DNA of 64,000 nucleotides, taken from NCBI RefSeq assembly GCF_001517105.1, contig NZ_LPVF01000008.1, positions 930,001 through 994,000 on the forward strand. Direction: 5' to 3'. The stretch is from Bacillus halotolerans. Its GTDB lineage: Bacteria; Bacillota; Bacilli; Bacillales; Bacillaceae. The notes under the pieces were generated by a model that searched no databases, had not been told where the DNA came from, and worked only from the letters and a program-made list of their open reading frames with translations. Position 1 is the first letter of the stretch. Every line of letters begins with the position of its first letter. Positions 22,269-33,869 of the stretch are shown one piece after another. Position numbers and translations under genes: made by a program.

Positions 22269-22327
22269 GTGCAAAAATATTCAGATATTTCGCGCGAAAT
22301 TTTCATATAGTGCAAAATTCTTTTGCA
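22269..22327. promoter_or_regulatory. RocR upstream activating sites
   Basis: A perfect palindrome tgcaaaa-ttc-ttttgca lies at 22311-22327. A related imperfect one (gcaaaaata / atatttcgc) lies at about 22271-22291. Between them is a perfect atttcgc/gcgaaat at 22287-22300. Their distance from the -24 element, about 45-100 bases, suits enhancer-type UAS sites for RocR. The sites also overlap the rocR promoter region, consistent with autoregulation known in B. subtilis. Confidence 0.75.
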
Positions 22328-22392
22328 TATCCTCTCTATTCTTTTATAAAATAGAAGCAATATTAAGAAAATAAATGAGGGAGGTTTATACT

Positions 22393-23775
22393 TTGGTCAA
22401 AGACAGCGAATTCCTCACATTAGTGTTTCAGAGCATATTGGATGAAATTGATGTCGGCCTGCACGTCGTGGACGAGCATGGAAACACGATTGTTTATAAC
22501 AACAAAATGATGCAAATTGAAGATATGGAGAAGCAGGACGTCTTAAATAAAAACCTGATGGATGTATTTATGTTTTCGAAGCAGCAGGACAGCACACTTG
22601 TGCAAGCCCTTCAGGAAGGCAAAACGATCAAAAATGTAAAGCAGAGCTATTTCAATAATAAAGGACAGGAAATTACGACAATCAATCATACATATCCGAT
22701 CGTCCAAGACGGCAACATCAAAGGGGCTGTCGAAATTGCCAAGGACGTGACAAAGCTGGAACGCCCGATCAGAGAGAATATGCATAAAAAAGGAAATGCG
22801 ACTTACACATTTGACAGCATTCTCGGCACCAGTCCGGCGATTCAGGACGTCATCGAAAATGCCAAGCGGGCGACCCGCACGTCTTCCTCAGTTCTACTCG
22901 CAGGTGAAACCGGCACGGGAAAAGAGCTGTTCGCACAAAGTATCCATAACGGCAGCGACCGATCAAGCGGCCCGTTCATTTCTCAAAACTGTGCGGCTCT
23001 GCCTGACAGCCTGGCGGAAAGCATCCTGTTCGGTACGAAAAAAGGCGCATTTACAGGTGCCGTTGACCAGCCTGGCTTGTTTGAGCAAGCCCATGGCGGC
23101 ACACTTCTGTTAGATGAAATCAACTCACTGAATTTGAGCTTGCAGGCAAAATTGCTGCGCGCCCTGCAAGAACGGAAAATCAGACGCATTGGTTCGACCA
23201 AGGATACGCCGATTGACGTGCGCATTATCGCCACGATGAATGAAGACCCGATTGATGCCATTGCGGGTGAACGAATGCGCAAGGACTTGTATTACAGGCT
23301 GAGCGTCGTGACACTGATCATCCCGCCGCTTCGGGAACGCAACGAGGACATTTTGCTTCTTGCGTCAGAGTTCATTCAGAAAAACAACCACCTGTTTCAA
23401 ATGAATGTCGAACATATCAGTGAAGATGTGAAGCAATTTTTCTTATCCTATGATTGGCCGGGAAATATTCGCGAACTTGAGCATATGATCGAGGGCGCGA
23501 TGAATTTCATGACAGATGAACAAATGATTACGGCCAACCATCTGCCATATCAATACCGCATGAAAATCAAGCCGGCAGACATCTCGAAGCCGGAACCCGC
23601 AGGGCATCAGCCCGCCGCTGATTTGAAAGAAAAAATGGAGAGCTTCGAAAAATATGTGATCGAAAACATCCTTAGAAAACACGGCCATAATATTTCAAAA
23701 ACCGCTCAGGAGCTCGGCATCAGCAGACAAAGCCTGCAATACCGGCTGAAGAAGTTTTCTCTGCACGCAAAATAA
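22393..23775 (+). CDS. rocR: RocR, sigma-54-dependent activator of arginine catabolism
   Basis: This is an NtrC/NifA-type activator of 460 aa from TTG 22393 (gagggaggt 7 bases upstream; the ATG at 22375 overlaps that site). An N-terminal PAS-like sensing domain (about 1-120) is followed by the AAA+ domain. That domain has Walker A GETGTGKE at about 172, the sigma-54 contact loop GAFTGA near 217 and Walker B LLLDEIN. A Fis-type HTH (KTAQELGISRQSLQYRLKK) ends the protein. It responds to ornithine or citrulline and activates rocABC, rocDEF and rocG. It is divergent from rocD and followed by a terminator and a parS-like site. Confidence 0.95.
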   Translation: MVKDSEFLTLVFQSILDEIDVGLHVVDEHGNTIVYNNKMMQIEDMEKQDVLNKNLMDVFMFSKQQDSTLVQALQEGKTIKNVKQSYFNNKGQEITTINHTYPIVQDGNIKGAVEIAKDVTKLERPIRENMHKKGNATYTFDSILGTSPAIQDVIENAKRATRTSSSVLLAGETGTGKELFAQSIHNGSDRSSGPFISQNCAALPDSLAESILFGTKKGAFTGAVDQPGLFEQAHGGTLLLDEINSLNLSLQAKLLRALQERKIRRIGSTKDTPIDVRIIATMNEDPIDAIAGERMRKDLYYRLSVVTLIIPPLRERNEDILLLASEFIQKNNHLFQMNVEHISEDVKQFFLSYDWPGNIRELEHMIEGAMNFMTDEQMITANHLPYQYRMKIKPADISKPEPAGHQPAADLKEKMESFEKYVIENILRKHGHNISKTAQELGISRQSLQYRLKKFSLHAK

Positions 23776-23869
23776 ACCTATGTACATCATTAAAATAACA
23801 ACCAGTAATCATACAGAACAAACCATAAAATAAACGCTGAAAATGGAAAGCTGACAAGCCCTTACACAC

Positions 23870-23885
23870 TGTTTCACGTGTAACA
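23870..23885. promoter_or_regulatory. parS-like site downstream of rocR
   Basis: TGTTTCACGTGTAACA matches the Spo0J (ParB) site consensus TGTTNCACGTGAAACA at all but one base. B. subtilis has several origin-proximal parS sites. The location fits. Confidence 0.75.
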
Positions 23886-23900
23886 TCCATGTATTTTCTA

Positions 23901-23932
23901 TGGAACGGGCGTGATCCCGTTCCGTTTTTTTG
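23901..23932 (+). terminator. Intrinsic terminator of rocR
   Basis: ggaacggg / cccgttcc stem (23902-23909 with 23916-23923), then gttttttt. Confidence 0.88.
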
Positions 23933-23934
23933 CA

Positions 23935-23966
23935 TAAAAAAACAGCCTGGCATCAGTGCCAGACTG
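23935..23966 (-). terminator. Intrinsic terminator of htrC
   Basis: On the minus strand cagtctggca / tgccaggctg forms a stem with a 4-base loop, followed by a T-run. It ends the walR-htrC operon. Confidence 0.85.
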
Positions 23967-23972
23967 CTTTTA

Positions 23973-25172
23973 TTAACTTCCTAACCGATCTGCGGAGGAC
24001 AGCTTCACTTCAACGGATTTTTCTTTTCCGCCGCGGTAAAACGTCACCTTCACCCGATCACCGACTCTTTTCTGATAAAGCCGCTTTCGAAGATCCACAA
24101 TATCATTTATTTTTTGCCCGTCAAATTCAGTGATGACATCCAGCTCCTTGAGTCCCGCTTTTCCGGCAGGTGAAAAGGCATCTACACCCATTATCACCGC
24201 TCCATTGGTCACATGTTTAGGAAGCTTCAGCGTTTCATCCCAATGGTAGCTTGCAATGTCGCTTAATGATTTCATTTCAATTCCAAGGAACGGACGCTTA
24301 ACTTTGCCGTATTTCTCTAAATCCTCTATCACCGGAATCACAAGCTTAGATGGAATGGACAGGCCAATCCCTTCAACCGCTGACTCCGCGATTTTCATTG
24401 AATTGATGCCAATAACCTTTCCGTCCATATTCAATAAAGCTCCGCCGCTGTTCCCCGGGTTAATGGCCGCATCGGTTTGCAGCACCTCTGCATTCCAGTC
24501 AGGCTGACCGTCATCATTGGAATCAACCGGAATCGCCCTCTCTGTTCCCGATATGACGCCCTGTGTGACAGAGCCTGCAAATTCAAGGCCTAACGGATTG
24601 CCGATCGCAATTACCGGTTCCCCAGATTTTACTTTATCTGAATTGCCAAAATCAGCGACAGCTTTGATTTTATCGCTTTTCACCCGCAAAACGGCAAGAT
24701 CCATCAGCTGGTCGCTGCCGACAAGCTCAGCAGACACACGCGAACCGTCTTTTAAACTGATTTCAATTTGGGAAGCGCCCTCGATCACATGATGGTTGGT
24801 CACGACATAAGCAGAGTGGTCATTTTTCTTATAGATGACGCCTGAGCCGCTCCCAGCCTCACCGCTTTCTCCCCAAATATCTGTTTTTTGAATGTTTACG
24901 ACACCGACAACAGCTGGCGACACATTGCTGACAATCTGAGTGACAGCGTTGTTCACACTGACATTCACTGTTCGAATTGATTCCCGGCCGTTGGTCTGCT
25001 GCTGATCTGCCTCGCCCGTATCAAACCCCTCATTTGAAAGGTACGGCATTATAAACGCCATCAATACAGCGCCGACAATCACCCCGATCAGGCTTGAAAG
25101 AAAATAACCTTTTTTGCTTCTCTTCGGCTGTTCAGGAGTATTATGTTCTTCTTCACGCTCGTAATCCACCAT
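23973..25172 (-). CDS. htrC: HtrA-family membrane serine protease HtrC (YyxA)
   Basis: This 399-aa DegP/HtrA-type protease has a short cytoplasmic N-terminus and one TM helix (about 24-42). The trypsin-like domain has the triad His in TNHHVI (about 126), Asp in MDLAVLRV (about 158) and Ser in GNSGGAL (about 242). A C-terminal PDZ domain spans about 295-395. It handles damaged or surplus proteins at the membrane surface. ATG 25172 follows aaaggatgg. It is the last gene of walR-walK-walH-walI-walJ-htrC and overlaps no neighbour. Confidence 0.93.
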   Translation of the reverse strand: MVDYEREEEHNTPEQPKRSKKGYFLSSLIGVIVGAVLMAFIMPYLSNEGFDTGEADQQQTNGRESIRTVNVSVNNAVTQIVSNVSPAVVGVVNIQKTDIWGESGEAGSGSGVIYKKNDHSAYVVTNHHVIEGASQIEISLKDGSRVSAELVGSDQLMDLAVLRVKSDKIKAVADFGNSDKVKSGEPVIAIGNPLGLEFAGSVTQGVISGTERAIPVDSNDDGQPDWNAEVLQTDAAINPGNSGGALLNMDGKVIGINSMKIAESAVEGIGLSIPSKLVIPVIEDLEKYGKVKRPFLGIEMKSLSDIASYHWDETLKLPKHVTNGAVIMGVDAFSPAGKAGLKELDVITEFDGQKINDIVDLRKRLYQKRVGDRVKVTFYRGGKEKSVEVKLSSADRLGS

Positions 25173-25253
25173 ATTCCATCCTTTCAGAGAACGTTGATAT
25201 GGTTATATTGTGGATTAGAAACTCCTATAATAGTCATGTTACACAAGAAAAAA

Positions 25254-26048
25254 TTATACAGCGCAAAGCGGAGTAGCCTTTTTCGGATCGGTATCAAACA
25301 AATCAAATGTTTCGCCTGTCACAAATCCTTTAGAAGCCAATGTCTGCTGGACAGACATTCTGGCCAGCTCTTTCATATTGTTGTCCTGACTCAAATGGGC
25401 GAGGTAGATACGAGACGTCTCGTCGCCGATGACATCAGTCATCGCCAACGCAGCATCTTCATTTGAAACGTGCCCGACGTCACTTAAAATCCGCCGCTTA
25501 ATGCTCCAAGGGTATCTTCCCATTTGCAGCATGCCGACATCATGATTGCTTTCAAAAACGAACACATTCGCCGAGCGGATAATGCCCTTCATCCGGTCGC
25601 TGACATACCCTGTATCTGTCATTAACGCGAGCTTGCGCCCATTACAATGAAACACATAAAACATGGGCTCTGCCGCATCGTGAGAGACGCCAAACGATTC
25701 TACATCAAGTCCGCCAAACGACTTCACCGTCTCCATCGGAAACTCAAACTTTTGATCGGTATCAATTTTGCCGATCTGGTTCTCCATCGCCTTCCATGTC
25801 TTCTCGTTCGCATAGATCGGAAGCTTGTACTTTCTGGCGATGACGCCGAGGCCTTTAATATGGTCACTATGCTCATGCGTCACAAAAATGCCGTCCACAT
25901 CATCCAGCTTACGTCCGATTTGCGCCATTAATCCGTCCATGGCTTTCCCGCTCAAACCGGCGTCCACTAAAAACGCGTGATCCTCTGTTTCCAGGTAAAA
26001 CGCATTTCCCGTACTCCCGCTCGCAAGAACGCTAAATTGCAAGCTCAT
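25254..26048 (-). CDS. walJ: WalJ, metallo-beta-lactamase-fold nuclease of the wal operon
   Basis: This 264-aa MBL-fold protein has the metal motif THEHSDH (about 57-63), a further His in [10 protein letters not shown], and [10 protein letters not shown]. The B. subtilis protein (YycJ) is reported to be a DNA exonuclease, and the gene is always linked to walRK, tying wall signalling to DNA metabolism. It starts 14 bases after walI and is followed by htrC. Confidence 0.93.
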   Translation of the reverse strand: MSLQFSVLASGSTGNAFYLETEDHAFLVDAGLSGKAMDGLMAQIGRKLDDVDGIFVTHEHSDHIKGLGVIARKYKLPIYANEKTWKAMENQIGKIDTDQKFEFPMETVKSFGGLDVESFGVSHDAAEPMFYVFHCNGRKLALMTDTGYVSDRMKGIIRSANVFVFESNHDVGMLQMGRYPWSIKRRILSDVGHVSNEDAALAMTDVIGDETSRIYLAHLSQDNNMKELARMSVQQTLASKGFVTGETFDLFDTDPKKATPLCAV

Positions 26049-26062
26049 TTCAGTTCACTCCA

Positions 26063-26908
26063 TTATTTTGATTGATCTGTATCTAAAATCGTACTCTCCA
26101 AAGCATTCACAGTAAAATACTCTTGCACTTTCTTTTTCTCGCCGTTCACTTTTTTATCATACTCCACCGTAACTCTCCATACCGGAGCCAGCACCTGCGT
26201 GCTTGTCAGCGGATATTGCGCCACATAGCCGAATTTGACACTCTTTATGGTGCAGTATTCTTTTAGTTGATTTTGATAGTACAATAATTCAACCGCATCA
26301 AGCTCAGTAATTAAGTTTTCTTTCTGAATCTGTTTAAAGGTTTCAAGCGTCGACTGCTCGTATGACACAACCTCGTTTTTATCATTTAAGTGCAAAATCA
26401 CTTGTCCGATCATATTAGAGGAGTTGTCAGTCTTCTGATAAATGTAATGGCCTTCATACGTTTGGAAGTAAATGATTTCTTTTTTAGATTTATCCACCTT
26501 CCAAAACTTATATTTTTCACCATCTTGAATTTTAGAAGACACAAGCGCCTGTGCATCGTCCTCTATGTTTTTCTTTGAAAGGGCAATCGGGCTCGTAAAC
26601 TTCATCTTTAAGTTCGTTACTTTATGATCATCACTAGGCATATCCATCATAGGCTTTTGATCCTTGAGTGATTCAATTTCATCCTTCGTGAAGACTTTTT
26701 GATTGGCTGTGATCCGATAGCCTTCTATCGCTTCTTTATCCAGACCTTCATACGTGATATGGTCTGCCTTCATGTCATGCTCTACATCATTTTTAATGAC
26801 TTCATATTCTTTACTATTAGATTGCTTCTCAAAAAATTGATAGCCTAAGAAAATATCTAAAATGAGGAAGGCAACGATGAAGATTGTTTTTGTCTTATTC
26901 CACTCCAT
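26063..26908 (-). CDS. walI: WalI, negative regulator of WalK
   Basis: A single N-terminal TM helix (about 7-25, [19 protein letters not shown]) is followed by a 250-residue extracellular part with YycH/YycI-type repeats. WalI and WalH bind WalK through their TM helices and hold its kinase activity down. It overlaps the end of walH (start at 26908, walH stop at 26895), so it is translationally coupled. Length is 281 aa, usual for the family. Confidence 0.92.
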   Translation of the reverse strand: MEWNKTKTIFIVAFLILDIFLGYQFFEKQSNSKEYEVIKNDVEHDMKADHITYEGLDKEAIEGYRITANQKVFTKDEIESLKDQKPMMDMPSDDHKVTNLKMKFTSPIALSKKNIEDDAQALVSSKIQDGEKYKFWKVDKSKKEIIYFQTYEGHYIYQKTDNSSNMIGQVILHLNDKNEVVSYEQSTLETFKQIQKENLITELDAVELLYYQNQLKEYCTIKSVKFGYVAQYPLTSTQVLAPVWRVTVEYDKKVNGEKKKVQEYFTVNALESTILDTDQSK

Positions 26909-28262
26909 TGTCTGCCCCCTCCTTCGTCAATAATTCCTTCGTAATCGGCACCACTTTTCCATTTATTCTCATAGCCCAAACCGGTTCAAGCTCAACAAGA
27001 GGATCATCGTTGGTTGATGTTGAGATCATCTGATACGCAGGGAAAATCTGATCAATTTTGTCCGTATCATACGCCGTTTGTCTGGACAGAAGAGCCCTCA
27101 CTTCCCTGCCGCTCATCAGCTGTGTCTCACTTGTTTTAATCGGATTCGTTCCAAGACTGTAGTTCGGCCGTTTATAGCTGAGAATATCGTCATTGGCCCA
27201 TTGGACGGTGATTGCCGAAGTTCCGCCAAACGGTTTAGACATGCTGTTAATGACCGGGAGCTGATCCATAAAGATATAGAAGCTCAGCTGCTGGCTGTCG
27301 TTGATATTAAAAAATTGATAGTGATCCGTCCAGCTTCCTGTATCCTCTAGGTACTTCTGGCTCTTTTTGATTAATTCACCTGTTTGATACGAAGTGCTCT
27401 GCACTAAATTACGCTGCTGGAATTGAACCTGCCGCTGGGTCAGGCTGACATCTAAACGGCTGATGCCGTCCGTCAGTACATTTCTGTTATTATAATTCGA
27501 ATCTTCTCTTACAATGCTCGGATCGCTGAACAGCGCTTGTTTAAAAGTGTTTGTTTTAATTGATTCCGTGACAAATTCCTTTTTATCCATCGTAAGCGAT
27601 TTGTTCGGCAGCAAAAACTCTTTCTTTGTGCCGATCGAGAACAAGCTGTACGCAGGCATATTTGATTCTTTGTTTTTTAAATCGTTCATGATATTCCGGT
27701 AGTTTGCTGATTCAACCGTCACTTCCAGAATAAGCTGCTTGCTGTAAGATACCAAATAAATCTTCTTATTCGTTTTTGTTTCATCGAATGGGATCATAAT
27801 ATGATCAAACGAGCTGTATTCAAACGATTGATTGGACCATTTAAACAGCGTTTGAATAATATCAATAGGTATCGTGTCACTGAATTGCAGATCAAGCTTG
27901 GCAGCAGAACCGCCTCTTCCAAAAAACCAGCTCTTAAATCCGGCCTTATCATATTGATCCGATATATCTTTAATGCCTTTTACATCCCAATGCGGCAAAT
28001 CTGACCAGACTTCATCATAAAGCGTTTCATCATCGACCTTATAATGAGCCCCGTCATCATGAATAAACATTTCCCGCGGTTTTACCGTTTCAGACAGCTT
28101 TTGGGTATTTTTTTCAATTTTATGCTTCTCACGCACTGTAGACTCTGCTGATGACGAGTCTTCAGAAAAATTAGGCTGAAATGTCCATATACTCCATGTA
28201 AAAACAAGACTGATGACGACGAGTACCGTAAGTAATATTGTTTTTATATTTTCACGCTTCAT
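26895..28262 (-). CDS. walH: WalH, negative regulator of WalK
   Basis: The protein is 455 aa from ATG 28262, which has aggatgattggg upstream and overlaps the last codons of walK. It has one N-terminal TM helix (about 7-26) and a large extracellular domain of the YycH family. It acts with WalI in a membrane complex with WalK to restrain WalR-dependent wall-hydrolase genes. The longer frame from 28271 is not preferred. Confidence 0.92.
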   Translation of the reverse strand: MKRENIKTILLTVLVVISLVFTWSIWTFQPNFSEDSSSAESTVREKHKIEKNTQKLSETVKPREMFIHDDGAHYKVDDETLYDEVWSDLPHWDVKGIKDISDQYDKAGFKSWFFGRGGSAAKLDLQFSDTIPIDIIQTLFKWSNQSFEYSSFDHIMIPFDETKTNKKIYLVSYSKQLILEVTVESANYRNIMNDLKNKESNMPAYSLFSIGTKKEFLLPNKSLTMDKKEFVTESIKTNTFKQALFSDPSIVREDSNYNNRNVLTDGISRLDVSLTQRQVQFQQRNLVQSTSYQTGELIKKSQKYLEDTGSWTDHYQFFNINDSQQLSFYIFMDQLPVINSMSKPFGGTSAITVQWANDDILSYKRPNYSLGTNPIKTSETQLMSGREVRALLSRQTAYDTDKIDQIFPAYQMISTSTNDDPLVELEPVWAMRINGKVVPITKELLTKEGADNGVE

Positions 28263-30087
28263 CCCAATCATCCTCTTGTTCCTCTTTATATGGAAGAGTA
28301 AAAGTTATCGTTGTTCCTTTTCCTTCTACACTGTCTGCCCAAATATCTCCGCCGTGCGCCTGAACCATTTCCCTGGCAATGGCCAGTCCAAGACCGGTCC
28401 CGCCGAGCTTTCTCGTTCTCGCTTTATCAACCCTGTAGAAGCGGTCAAAGACTTTTTCGACATCCTTTTTCGGAATCCCGATCCCTTCATCCTTAACGCT
28501 GATATAGAGAAGTTCCTCCTCTTCATTTACGTCAATCGAGAAGGTGACATGTCCGCCTTCAGGTGAGTATTTTAAAGCGTTGGAAATAATATTATCGAGC
28601 ACCTGCGTAATTTTATCCTGGTCAATCTCCACATACAGGTTTCTGTCCGGCAGATTGCGGATAAATTCCACATGCTGTTCCTTCGTCATTTCAAAACGAT
28701 CAATAATGAGCGACATAAATCGGACGATTTGAATCCACTCACGATTAAATTGATAATCCTTGCTGTCAAACTTAGAAAGCTGAAGCAAATCGTTTACAAG
28801 CCGAATCATCCGCTCTGTTTCATTCTGCGTCACCATTAGGAAACGCGGTGCAATGTCTTTATTTTCCCACGCGCCTTCCGCTAACGCCTCTAAATAACTG
28901 CGCATGGTTGTAAGCGGCGTCCGCAGCTCGTGTGATACATTCGCTACAAACTCTCTGCGTTCCTGGTCAATTTTCTCCTGCTCGGTTACATCGTAAATGA
29001 CAGCAATTAAACCGTCGATTTTGCCATGCTCCCTTTGAATCACGGAGAAATTGACACGAAGCACTGTCAATTCATCGTCGCGCTCAATTTCGAGCAGCAT
29101 AGAGTCCTGCTGTTCGACTAAATCTTCAAAAGTATAATTCTCTTGAATCCCCAGCAAGCTTGTAATCGGCATTTCTAAGGCTGTTTCACGTGAAACGTTC
29201 AGCAGCTCCAGCGCCGGGCTGTTCAAGAGAATAATCGCGCCGTTTCGGTTTGTGGCAATAACGCCATCCGTCATATAGGCAATAACAGAGGAAAGCTTTC
29301 TGCGTTCACCCTCTGTCATTGCCTGAGCATCTTCAAGCTCTCTCGTTAAGTGATTAAACGTTGTGGCGAGCTGTCCAATTTCATCATGTCCGTACTTTCT
29401 AACCTTCCTGGAGAAATTTCCTTTCGCAAGCTCCATTGCCTGCTTCCTCATATCTGAAAGCGGGTGGGTAATGGTTCTGGCCAGAAAAATACCGAGAAGG
29501 GCTGTCAAAACGAGGGCCAAGCCAGTGCCGGAGGCCAGTATCGTGTTGATGGTCTTCATTTGGCCAAAGACATCTTCCATGCTCGCTACTACATAAATCG
29601 CTCCGACAACCTCTTGGTTTTCAGTCGTAACGGGCTTTGCTGAAATGAGGACTCTTATTTTGCTTTTCGGGTCATAATATTTTCTAGAATAAGACTGTTT
29701 CGTAGAAAAAATTCTTTTGAAAATGAGATCCGTCGTTTGTTTCCCTGCAACTTCTTCTCCATATGGCCTTGAAGAGCCTACCACTTCATAGCTTTTATCA
29801 ACAAAACTAATTTCCCGAATCTCATCACTCTTCGTAAAGTCATTCAAAATACGGCTGACATCATCCTTAATGACGGTGCTGTCATTATCACTCTTATATT
29901 CCTGCTCAATATAATAAGAAAGGTTGTCGATTCGCTGATTAAGCGACTGTTCATAAGAGGTAATCAGCGACTTCTCTACCTGATTGACAAAATACACACC
30001 AATGACTTGCATCGCGATGATAATCAAAAGCACATAAATCAAGGTAATCTTAAATTGGATCGACCGAAAAAAACCAACCTTATTCAT
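28252..30087 (-). CDS. walK: WalK, essential cell-wall sensor histidine kinase
   Basis: This 611-aa kinase has the full WalK layout: TM1 (about 13-33), an extracytoplasmic PAS/Cache domain (about 34-180), TM2 (about 183-205), HAMP (about 206-258), a cytoplasmic PAS (about 265-370), HisKA with phospho-acceptor His near residue 386 (NVSHELRTP), and HATPase with DEGIGIP and GTGLGLAIA. It senses wall status (lipid II or hydrolase products) and phosphorylates WalR. A parS-like site lies inside the coding sequence at 29182-29197. It starts six bases after walR. Confidence 0.96.
   Translation of the reverse strand: MNKVGFFRSIQFKITLIYVLLIIIAMQVIGVYFVNQVEKSLITSYEQSLNQRIDNLSYYIEQEYKSDNDSTVIKDDVSRILNDFTKSDEIREISFVDKSYEVVGSSRPYGEEVAGKQTTDLIFKRIFSTKQSYSRKYYDPKSKIRVLISAKPVTTENQEVVGAIYVVASMEDVFGQMKTINTILASGTGLALVLTALLGIFLARTITHPLSDMRKQAMELAKGNFSRKVRKYGHDEIGQLATTFNHLTRELEDAQAMTEGERRKLSSVIAYMTDGVIATNRNGAIILLNSPALELLNVSRETALEMPITSLLGIQENYTFEDLVEQQDSMLLEIERDDELTVLRVNFSVIQREHGKIDGLIAVIYDVTEQEKIDQERREFVANVSHELRTPLTTMRSYLEALAEGAWENKDIAPRFLMVTQNETERMIRLVNDLLQLSKFDSKDYQFNREWIQIVRFMSLIIDRFEMTKEQHVEFIRNLPDRNLYVEIDQDKITQVLDNIISNALKYSPEGGHVTFSIDVNEEEELLYISVKDEGIGIPKKDVEKVFDRFYRVDKARTRKLGGTGLGLAIAREMVQAHGGDIWADSVEGKGTTITFTLPYKEEQEDDWDEA
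29182..29197. promoter_or_regulatory. parS-like site within walK
   Basis: Read on the minus strand this is CGTTTCACGTGAAACA, one mismatch from the Spo0J parS consensus TGTTNCACGTGAAACA. It sits in codons of the cytoplasmic PAS region. Confidence 0.8.
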
Positions 30088-30093
30088 TGGGCA

Positions 30094-30801
30094 TTAGTCC
30101 TGTTCTGGGTTTCTCAAGTAATAACCGACGCCGCGGCGTGTAACAATCCAATTTGGATGGCTTGGGTTGTCCTCAATTTTTTCACGAAGGCGGCGCACTG
30201 TTACGTCAACCGTTCTGACATCCCCAAAGTAATCGTAGCCCCAGACCGTTTGCAGCAAGTGCTCACGTGTCATGACTTGTCCGATGTGTTTTGCCAGGTA
30301 ATGCAGCAATTCGAACTCACGATGGGTTAATTCGATCGTTTCATCCCGTTTTGACACTACATACGCGTCAGGGAAGATGACGAGGGAGCCGATATGAATG
30401 TCGTTGGAGGATGATTCTTCCTCCGCTGGCGCTGTTGTCAGCTGGCGGCGCAAGTTCGCTTTCACACGGGCTAAAAGCTCACGTGTGCTGAATGGTTTCG
30501 TAACATAGTCATCCGCGCCGATTTCAAGCCCGATGACCTTATCAATTTCTGAATCCTTAGCCGTCAGCATAATGATAGGCATATCGTATTTCTTTCTGAC
30601 TTCACGGCATACTTCAACGCCGTCTTTATTCGGAAGCATAATATCTAAAAGAATTAAATCAGGCTGAAGCTCTTCCACCATTTCAACGGCTTCATTTCCG
30701 TCATAGGCGCAATGCACTTCATAGCCCTCTTTTCTTAAGTTGAATTCTAATATATCTGCAATCGGTTTTTCATCATCTACTACAAGGATCTTTTTATCCA
30801 T
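30094..30801 (-). CDS. walR: WalR, essential response regulator of wall metabolism
   Basis: This is an OmpR-family regulator of 235 aa from the second of two ATGs. The receiver domain has VVDDEKP acidic residues, Asp53 in LLLDIMLP, Thr in MLTAKD and Lys in VTKPF. The C-terminal winged helix contains [11 protein letters not shown] and [15 protein letters not shown]. Phosphorylated WalR activates autolysin genes and represses inhibitors. It is first of walR-walK-walH-walI-walJ-htrC. The AT-rich upstream region to the tRNAs should hold the operon promoter. Confidence 0.96.
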   Translation of the reverse strand: MDKKILVVDDEKPIADILEFNLRKEGYEVHCAYDGNEAVEMVEELQPDLILLDIMLPNKDGVEVCREVRKKYDMPIIMLTAKDSEIDKVIGLEIGADDYVTKPFSTRELLARVKANLRRQLTTAPAEEESSSNDIHIGSLVIFPDAYVVSKRDETIELTHREFELLHYLAKHIGQVMTREHLLQTVWGYDYFGDVRTVDVTVRRLREKIEDNPSHPNWIVTRRGVGYYLRNPEQD

Positions 30802-31148
30802 CATCTTTGATTTCCTCCTGCCGAATGGTCTTCATTTCATCTATATCACATTCGTTACATCACTTATGGCCCAAATAGAACAATGGGTCCTTGTCTATTA
30901 TAACGGTTTAAGGTCAAAAGATAAAAAAAATAAAGGTTTAGAAAAAAACACATTTTTCACCTTCATCCACCAGTTGTCTATCTTTTGTCATGTTTTTCAA
31001 CTTTTCTTAAAAATGATAATTTAAATGAAACCTCCCCTCACCTGCGTGCGTCTTTTCATTGACGTCTTCTTCTTTGAACCGGCCGCAGGGCCGGTTCTCC
31101 CTTTTTCTTCTATTATAACACTCCGCATGTTTATCTTTTTTATAAAGA

Positions 31149-31180
31149 AAAAACGCACCTACGATTGCAGATGCGTTTGG
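31149..31180 (-). terminator. Terminator of the tRNA operon
   Basis: On the minus strand aaacgca and tgcgttt pair around a 14-base loop with further pairing, then a T-run. It lies directly after tRNA-Phe. Confidence 0.7.
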
Positions 31181-31184
31181 TAAG

Positions 31185-31257
<73 letters not shown>

Positions 31258-31292
31258 AAATCATTTATTTTTCTCTACTAAGTAAAGTAAAA

Positions 31293-31369
31293 TGGCGGTC
31301 CGGACGGGACTCGAACCCGCGACCTCCTGCGTGACAGGCAGGCATTCTAACCAACTGAACTACCGGACC
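31293..31369 (-). tRNA. trnY-Asp: tRNA-Asp (GTC)
   Basis: Acceptor ggtccgg/ccggacc, anticodon GTC in ctGTCac, T-loop ttcgagt. The discriminator G is followed by an encoded CCA. Confidence 0.95.
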
Positions 31370-31451
31370 TTACAGTAATTTGTCTGGAGAGCTGTCGTGT
31401 CAACTCTCGCAGACAAATAAGGAATTTAGCAATAACGCTAAAGTAAATCAA

Positions 31452-31523
31452 TGACCCGTACGGGATTCGAACCCGTGTTACCGCCGTGAAAGGGCGGTGT
31501 CTTAACCGCTTGACCAACGGGCC
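31452..31523 (-). tRNA. trnY-Glu: tRNA-Glu (TTC)
   Basis: Acceptor ggcccgt/acgggtc with one G-T pair, anticodon TTC in ctTTCac, T-loop ttcgaat. CCA is not encoded. Confidence 0.95.
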
Positions 31524-31532
31524 TTCACAAAA

Positions 31533-31608
31533 TGGTGAGCCATGAAGGACTCGAACCTTCGACCCTCTGATTAAAAGTCAGATGCTCTACCAACTGAGCT
31601 AATGGCTC
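31533..31608 (-). tRNA. trnY-Lys: tRNA-Lys (TTT)
   Basis: Acceptor gagccat/atggctc, anticodon TTT in ctTTTaa, T-loop ttcgagt, with an encoded CCA. It is first in the transcript Lys-Glu-Asp-Phe. Confidence 0.95.
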
Positions 31609-31787
31609 TTAAGATGCCGGATTTTTCATAGAGCAAACGACTTAGATCAAGTTCTTATCTTGTACTCTATTGAAGCAGTTTCCGTAACAACGAGATTTAT
31701 AATATCATGAACAAATAGAAGTGGCAATAACTTTTTTGGTTTTTTTTCATATTTTTTTCTCAGACCAACTTATCTGCAGTTTTCAAA

Positions 31788-31820
31788 CAAAAAACAAGCC
31801 CCTGAAAACAGGGGCTTGCG
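31788..31820 (-). terminator. Intrinsic terminator of purA
   Basis: caagcccctg / caggggcttg stem (31795-31804 with 31809-31818) with a T-run on the minus strand. Confidence 0.92.
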
Positions 31821-31830
31821 GGTATTCTGC

Positions 31831-33138
<1,308 letters not shown>

Positions 33139-33207
33139 TTAACCTTTCAAAAACGATTCTATTCAAACAAATCAAGTTTATCAGTGAAGAAACAGAAAGT
33201 CAATTGT

Positions 33208-33251
33208 AAATCCGAACATTAAATTCTTGTAAATCCAAATTCGTTCGCTTT
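33208..33251 (-). promoter_or_regulatory. PurR operator: two inverted PurBoxes upstream of purA
   Basis: AAATCCGAACATT at 33208-33220 fits the PurBox AWWWCCGAACWWT exactly. An inverted weaker copy (reverse complement AAAGCGAACGAAT) lies at 33239-33251, 18 bases apart. This spacing and orientation match the known tandem PurBox design of PurR-controlled genes. Confidence 0.85.
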
Positions 33252-33329
33252 AAATGACTTTAGAAGCGTTTTCTTAAAGATTTGCCTTGAAAAGCTCATG
33301 AAACTTTTATCCTTTAGCAGAGGAAAGAA

Positions 33330-33749
33330 TCACTTGCCTGAAATCCCTTTTGTGTTCATAAACACGATCCGCCAGCCGTCTGGATCCTCTATTGTCACCC
33401 CTCCATGACTCCAGTACGGGTTCTCAGGTTCAGCCTCCTGATAGCCCATGCTTTTTAATTTTACAGTGATGGCTTTGATGTCTTCTTCGCTCGGCACATA
33501 AAAGACGAGCAGGCTATCTGGGTGGGGAACGGGGGCTGTTCTTTCCTCTGCATGCTGGGTGAATTCCAAGTGGTAATCGGTATGCGGGAGGCCAAACATG
33601 ACTCCGTCAAACCCATTATGCTGATGAAATTCACCAATTCGTTCTAAGCCCAGCCCTTCTTCATAAAAGCGAATGATCTGATCAAGCCGGCCCGTAGGTC
33701 TTGCTATCCGAATTTGCGCGGCATGAAATTGTGAAAAACGATTTCTCAT
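33330..33749 (-). CDS. yycE: VOC (glyoxalase/bleomycin-resistance) family protein YycE
   Basis: This 139-aa protein holds two beta-alpha-beta-beta-beta units of the vicinal oxygen chelate fold. Its motifs include FYEEGLGLERIGEF in the first half, YHLEFTQH and VTIEDPDGWRIVFMN in the second. It could bind a metal and a small electrophile or an antibiotic; the substrate is unknown. ATG 33749 follows aaggagagg. It lies alone between purA and dnaC. Confidence 0.85.
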   Translation of the reverse strand: MRNRFSQFHAAQIRIARPTGRLDQIIRFYEEGLGLERIGEFHQHNGFDGVMFGLPHTDYHLEFTQHAEERTAPVPHPDSLLVFYVPSEEDIKAITVKLKSMGYQEAEPENPYWSHGGVTIEDPDGWRIVFMNTKGISGK

Positions 33750-33840
33750 TGTTACCCTCTCCTTTTTGTCTCATTTTATTAAAACGCTTTCATTTTTACA
33801 TCCGCTAAGTGGCTGGTTCCTCTTCAGTCTTTTGGATGAG

Positions 33841-33869
33841 AAAACCCCAAGAAGAAGCTCTTGGGGTTT
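33841..33869 (-). terminator. Intrinsic terminator of dnaC
   Basis: aaccccaag / cttggggtt stem with a T-run on the minus strand. The stem overlaps the dnaC stop codon. Confidence 0.85.
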
